Assembly (NCBI GenBank): GCA_934402315.1
Contig: CAKRTS010000003.1
Coordinates: 62,001-126,000 of the forward strand
DNA: 64,000 nt
From: an uncultured Acetatifactor sp.
Lineage (GTDB): Bacteria > Bacillota > Clostridia > Lachnospirales > Lachnospiraceae
Direction of reading: 5' to 3'
Shown here: positions 62,605 through 64,000 of the stretch, in pieces
How the letters are laid out: the number at the start of each line of letters is the position of its first letter
Numbering within the stretch: the first letter of the stretch is position 1
Program-made: the position numbers and the translations under genes
Notes under the pieces: generated by a model
Databases searched by the model: none
What the model saw: only the letters and a program-made list of their open reading frames with translations
Told to the model about the DNA's origin: nothing

Positions 62605-63882
62605 TTGAAAAGATATTGGAAGCTCTGTTTTCTGTCCGCACTTGTAATTGCCGCCGGAGGCTTCGGCGGCTGCGCGGAGGAGACGGCAGAGATTGAAACA
62701 ACTGTGAAAAATCCATATGCGGGTGCGGTCAGCATGGAGGAGACTCCGGTTGTGGACTATGTGGTTCCGAAGCTGTCACCGAATGTTCTTGTCGACAGGG
62801 AGGGCTATTCCCTCGACGGCGGAAAGACGGCGGCAGTCAGGGGAAAAAGCCTTCCGGGAGAATTCCGGCTTGTGGATGCCGCGACGGGAGAAGCGGTCCT
62901 GACGGGACTGGTGACGGACATTGTCTATCACGCAGAGCAGGGGCTTTACTCGGGAGTGGTCGATTTCAGCGATTACAGCACAGAGGGCGACTACTATCTG
63001 GAGTGTGATATTCTGGGACGTTCCTATGACTTCACGTTGCAGAAGGAGTATTACCAGACCTTGTTTACGGAGACCTATGAGGGGATGATGGAGGACTGCC
63101 GGCAGCGGACGGCAGAGATTTCAGATGTCATTATGCTGCTTGAGGTCTATGAATGGTATCCCTCACTTTTCCCGGATGCCGACAGGGATGAGATGCCGGA
63201 TGTCCTGAAGGAGATCCGCGGCTGGGTGGCACACATGGAGGAGAACGGAGTAGAGGCGGAGGAAGAAGCGCTTTATGCGGCATTGCTGGCGAAATTCGGA
63301 TACCTTTACCAGAAATTTGACCATAAGTATGCGACGGATTCCCTGAAGAGGGCATCTACCGTTTTAGGGCAGACCCAGACGACGATCAGCAGGGACGCCG
63401 ACAGCTTCTATGCACTGACGGAGCTTTACCGTGCGACGGGACGCTATACATACCGGAATCAGATCGTCGATTACAAGAGTTTTTTTGAGGATAACAGCAG
63501 CTACCTCGAGGAGCCGTGCTATCTGTTCGGCATTATGACATATATGGCGACGCGCCAGAAGGTCGATGTGGAGCTTTGCGGGAAGTTCATGAACAGGCTG
63601 ATGGAGAGGGCAGAGGAAATTTCAGGGCGTTATACGGAAATGCTGCACCCGGTGACGGCGAGGAATAACGGTTCGGCAGAGCTGCTGGAACGCGCCGTTG
63701 AATTGTCATGTGCCAACTATGTCATGAATAATTATCAGTATACGGGAATAGAGGAGAATTTTCTCCACTATCTGATGGGACAGAATCCGGATTCCATCAG
63801 CTTTTATGAAAACGGAGAGGACAGGGCACGGTATCTGCTGCTGTTGGCACAGCTTGCAGAGAACGATGCAAAAAGCGAATAG
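62605..63882 (+). CDS. GH9-like lipoprotein of uncertain activity
   Basis: A 425-residue lipoprotein: signal KRYWKLCFLSALVIAAGG, lipobox FGGCAEE at about Cys 23. An N-terminal cellulase Ig-like domain follows (about 45-150; SPNVLVDREGYSLDGGKTAA, GLYSGVVDFSDYSTEGDYYL). The rest is all helical like an (alpha/alpha)6 barrel, ending YVMNNYQYTGIEENFLHYLM with GQNPDSISF, which matches the end of GH9 barrels (NYVLG.NP). The GH9 catalytic Glu and Asp motifs were not found, so a non-catalytic or divergent role is likely. TTG 62605 follows GGAGG. Cell-surface location is inferred. Confidence 0.7.
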   Translation: MKRYWKLCFLSALVIAAGGFGGCAEETAEIETTVKNPYAGAVSMEETPVVDYVVPKLSPNVLVDREGYSLDGGKTAAVRGKSLPGEFRLVDAATGEAVLTGLVTDIVYHAEQGLYSGVVDFSDYSTEGDYYLECDILGRSYDFTLQKEYYQTLFTETYEGMMEDCRQRTAEISDVIMLLEVYEWYPSLFPDADRDEMPDVLKEIRGWVAHMEENGVEAEEEALYAALLAKFGYLYQKFDHKYATDSLKRASTVLGQTQTTISRDADSFYALTELYRATGRYTYRNQIVDYKSFFEDNSSYLEEPCYLFGIMTYMATRQKVDVELCGKFMNRLMERAEEISGRYTEMLHPVTARNNGSAELLERAVELSCANYVMNNYQYTGIEENFLHYLMGQNPDSISFYENGEDRARYLLLLAQLAENDAKSE

Positions 63883-63897
63883 AAAGGAATACATAGT

Positions 63898-64000
63898 ATG
63901 AAGATTATTGTTTTGGCAGGAGGAACCAGCACGGAGAGAGATGTATCACTCAGCTCCGGCAGTATGATTTACAGGGCGTTGAAGGCGAATGGACATCAGG
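63898..64000 (+). CDS. ddl: D-alanine--D-alanine ligase, N-terminal part (partial)
   Basis: The first 34 residues are visible; the frame runs off the window. [20 protein letters not shown] with [14 protein letters not shown] is the characteristic N-terminus of D-alanine-D-alanine ligases, which make the dipeptide end of the peptidoglycan stem. AAAGGA lies 11 nt before ATG 63898. It follows the lipoprotein gene by 15 bp. Confidence 0.85.
   Translation, partial: MKIIVLAGGTSTERDVSLSSGSMIYRALKANGHQ

Noticed and set aside
1..64000. tRNA, rRNA, CRISPR array, prophage or complete transposon
   Set aside because: No cloverleaf ends, regularly spaced direct repeats with unique spacers, integrase or transposase genes were seen on either strand by reading; a tRNAscan or CRISPR search was not possible.

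Overview
The window looks like a chromosomal segment of a spore-forming Lachnospiraceae (Clostridia). The case for this is the paired GlgC/GlgD plus GlgP glycogen genes, SpoVG, SpoVT and a SpoIIQ-like protein, a DnaD plus DnaC/DnaI primosome pair, a roughly 395-residue PRPP synthetase, frequent TTG/GTG starts behind strong AGGAGG sites, and a T-box leader on ileS. The family is inferred from gene content, not from any search. No rRNA, tRNA, CRISPR array, prophage or intact transposase was seen.

Left part (1-16.4 kb), mostly core genes. The 3' end of a methyltransferase and a large membrane-anchored protein run rightwards. A leftward series follows: murC, dnaD, dnaC, prs, bioY and queT. bioY has a consensus promoter overlapped by a BirA-type operator. 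queT is preceded by a candidate pseudoknot RNA. Between murC and dnaD there are seven DnaA-box-like 9-mers within 135 bp. Rightward genes are glgC-glgD, spoVG, pth and mfd.

Middle-left (16.4-28.7 kb), nutrient uptake. A leftward operon encodes a binding-protein-like sensor, a YesM-type histidine kinase and an AraC-type response regulator. It diverges from a rightward operon with a lipoprotein binding protein, an ABC ATPase, a fused double permease and a HAD phosphatase. The layout resembles sensing and import of a phosphorylated or anionic solute. Next come a 33-residue small protein, a PfkB sugar kinase, a TetR regulator, a ThuA-like protein and a sugar isomerase/epimerase-like TIM barrel.

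Middle (28.7-43.3 kb), accessory region. The most interesting locus is leftward: a zinc-ribbon/Tim44-like membrane protein, then a membrane protein with two Rossmann (TrkA-N-like) modules and a C-terminal RyR domain, then a TIR protein with two copies of an unrecognised C-terminal repeat. This looks like an uncharacterised NAD-linked conflict or signalling system. Around it are a 20-bp tandem repeat resembling an IS21-type end, two DUF4143 ATPases, a CPBP-ArsR pair with duplicated palindromic operators, a MerR regulator with a 19-bp-spacer promoter, a zinc-ribbon/DUF6591-like protein, spoVT behind a SigG-like promoter, a diguanylate cyclase and an acyltransferase.

Right part (43.3-64 kb). It holds a T-box-controlled type-2 ileS, glgP, a BmrCD-like ABC exporter pair behind a short leader ORF and terminator, an aconitase-family hydratase with an SseB-like partner, a SigD-like promoter with a terminator-ended RNA, a calcium-repeat protein, a MATE exporter, a SpoIIQ-like gene behind a SigF-like promoter, an amidohydrolase, a multispanning membrane protein, a GH9-like lipoprotein and the start of ddl.
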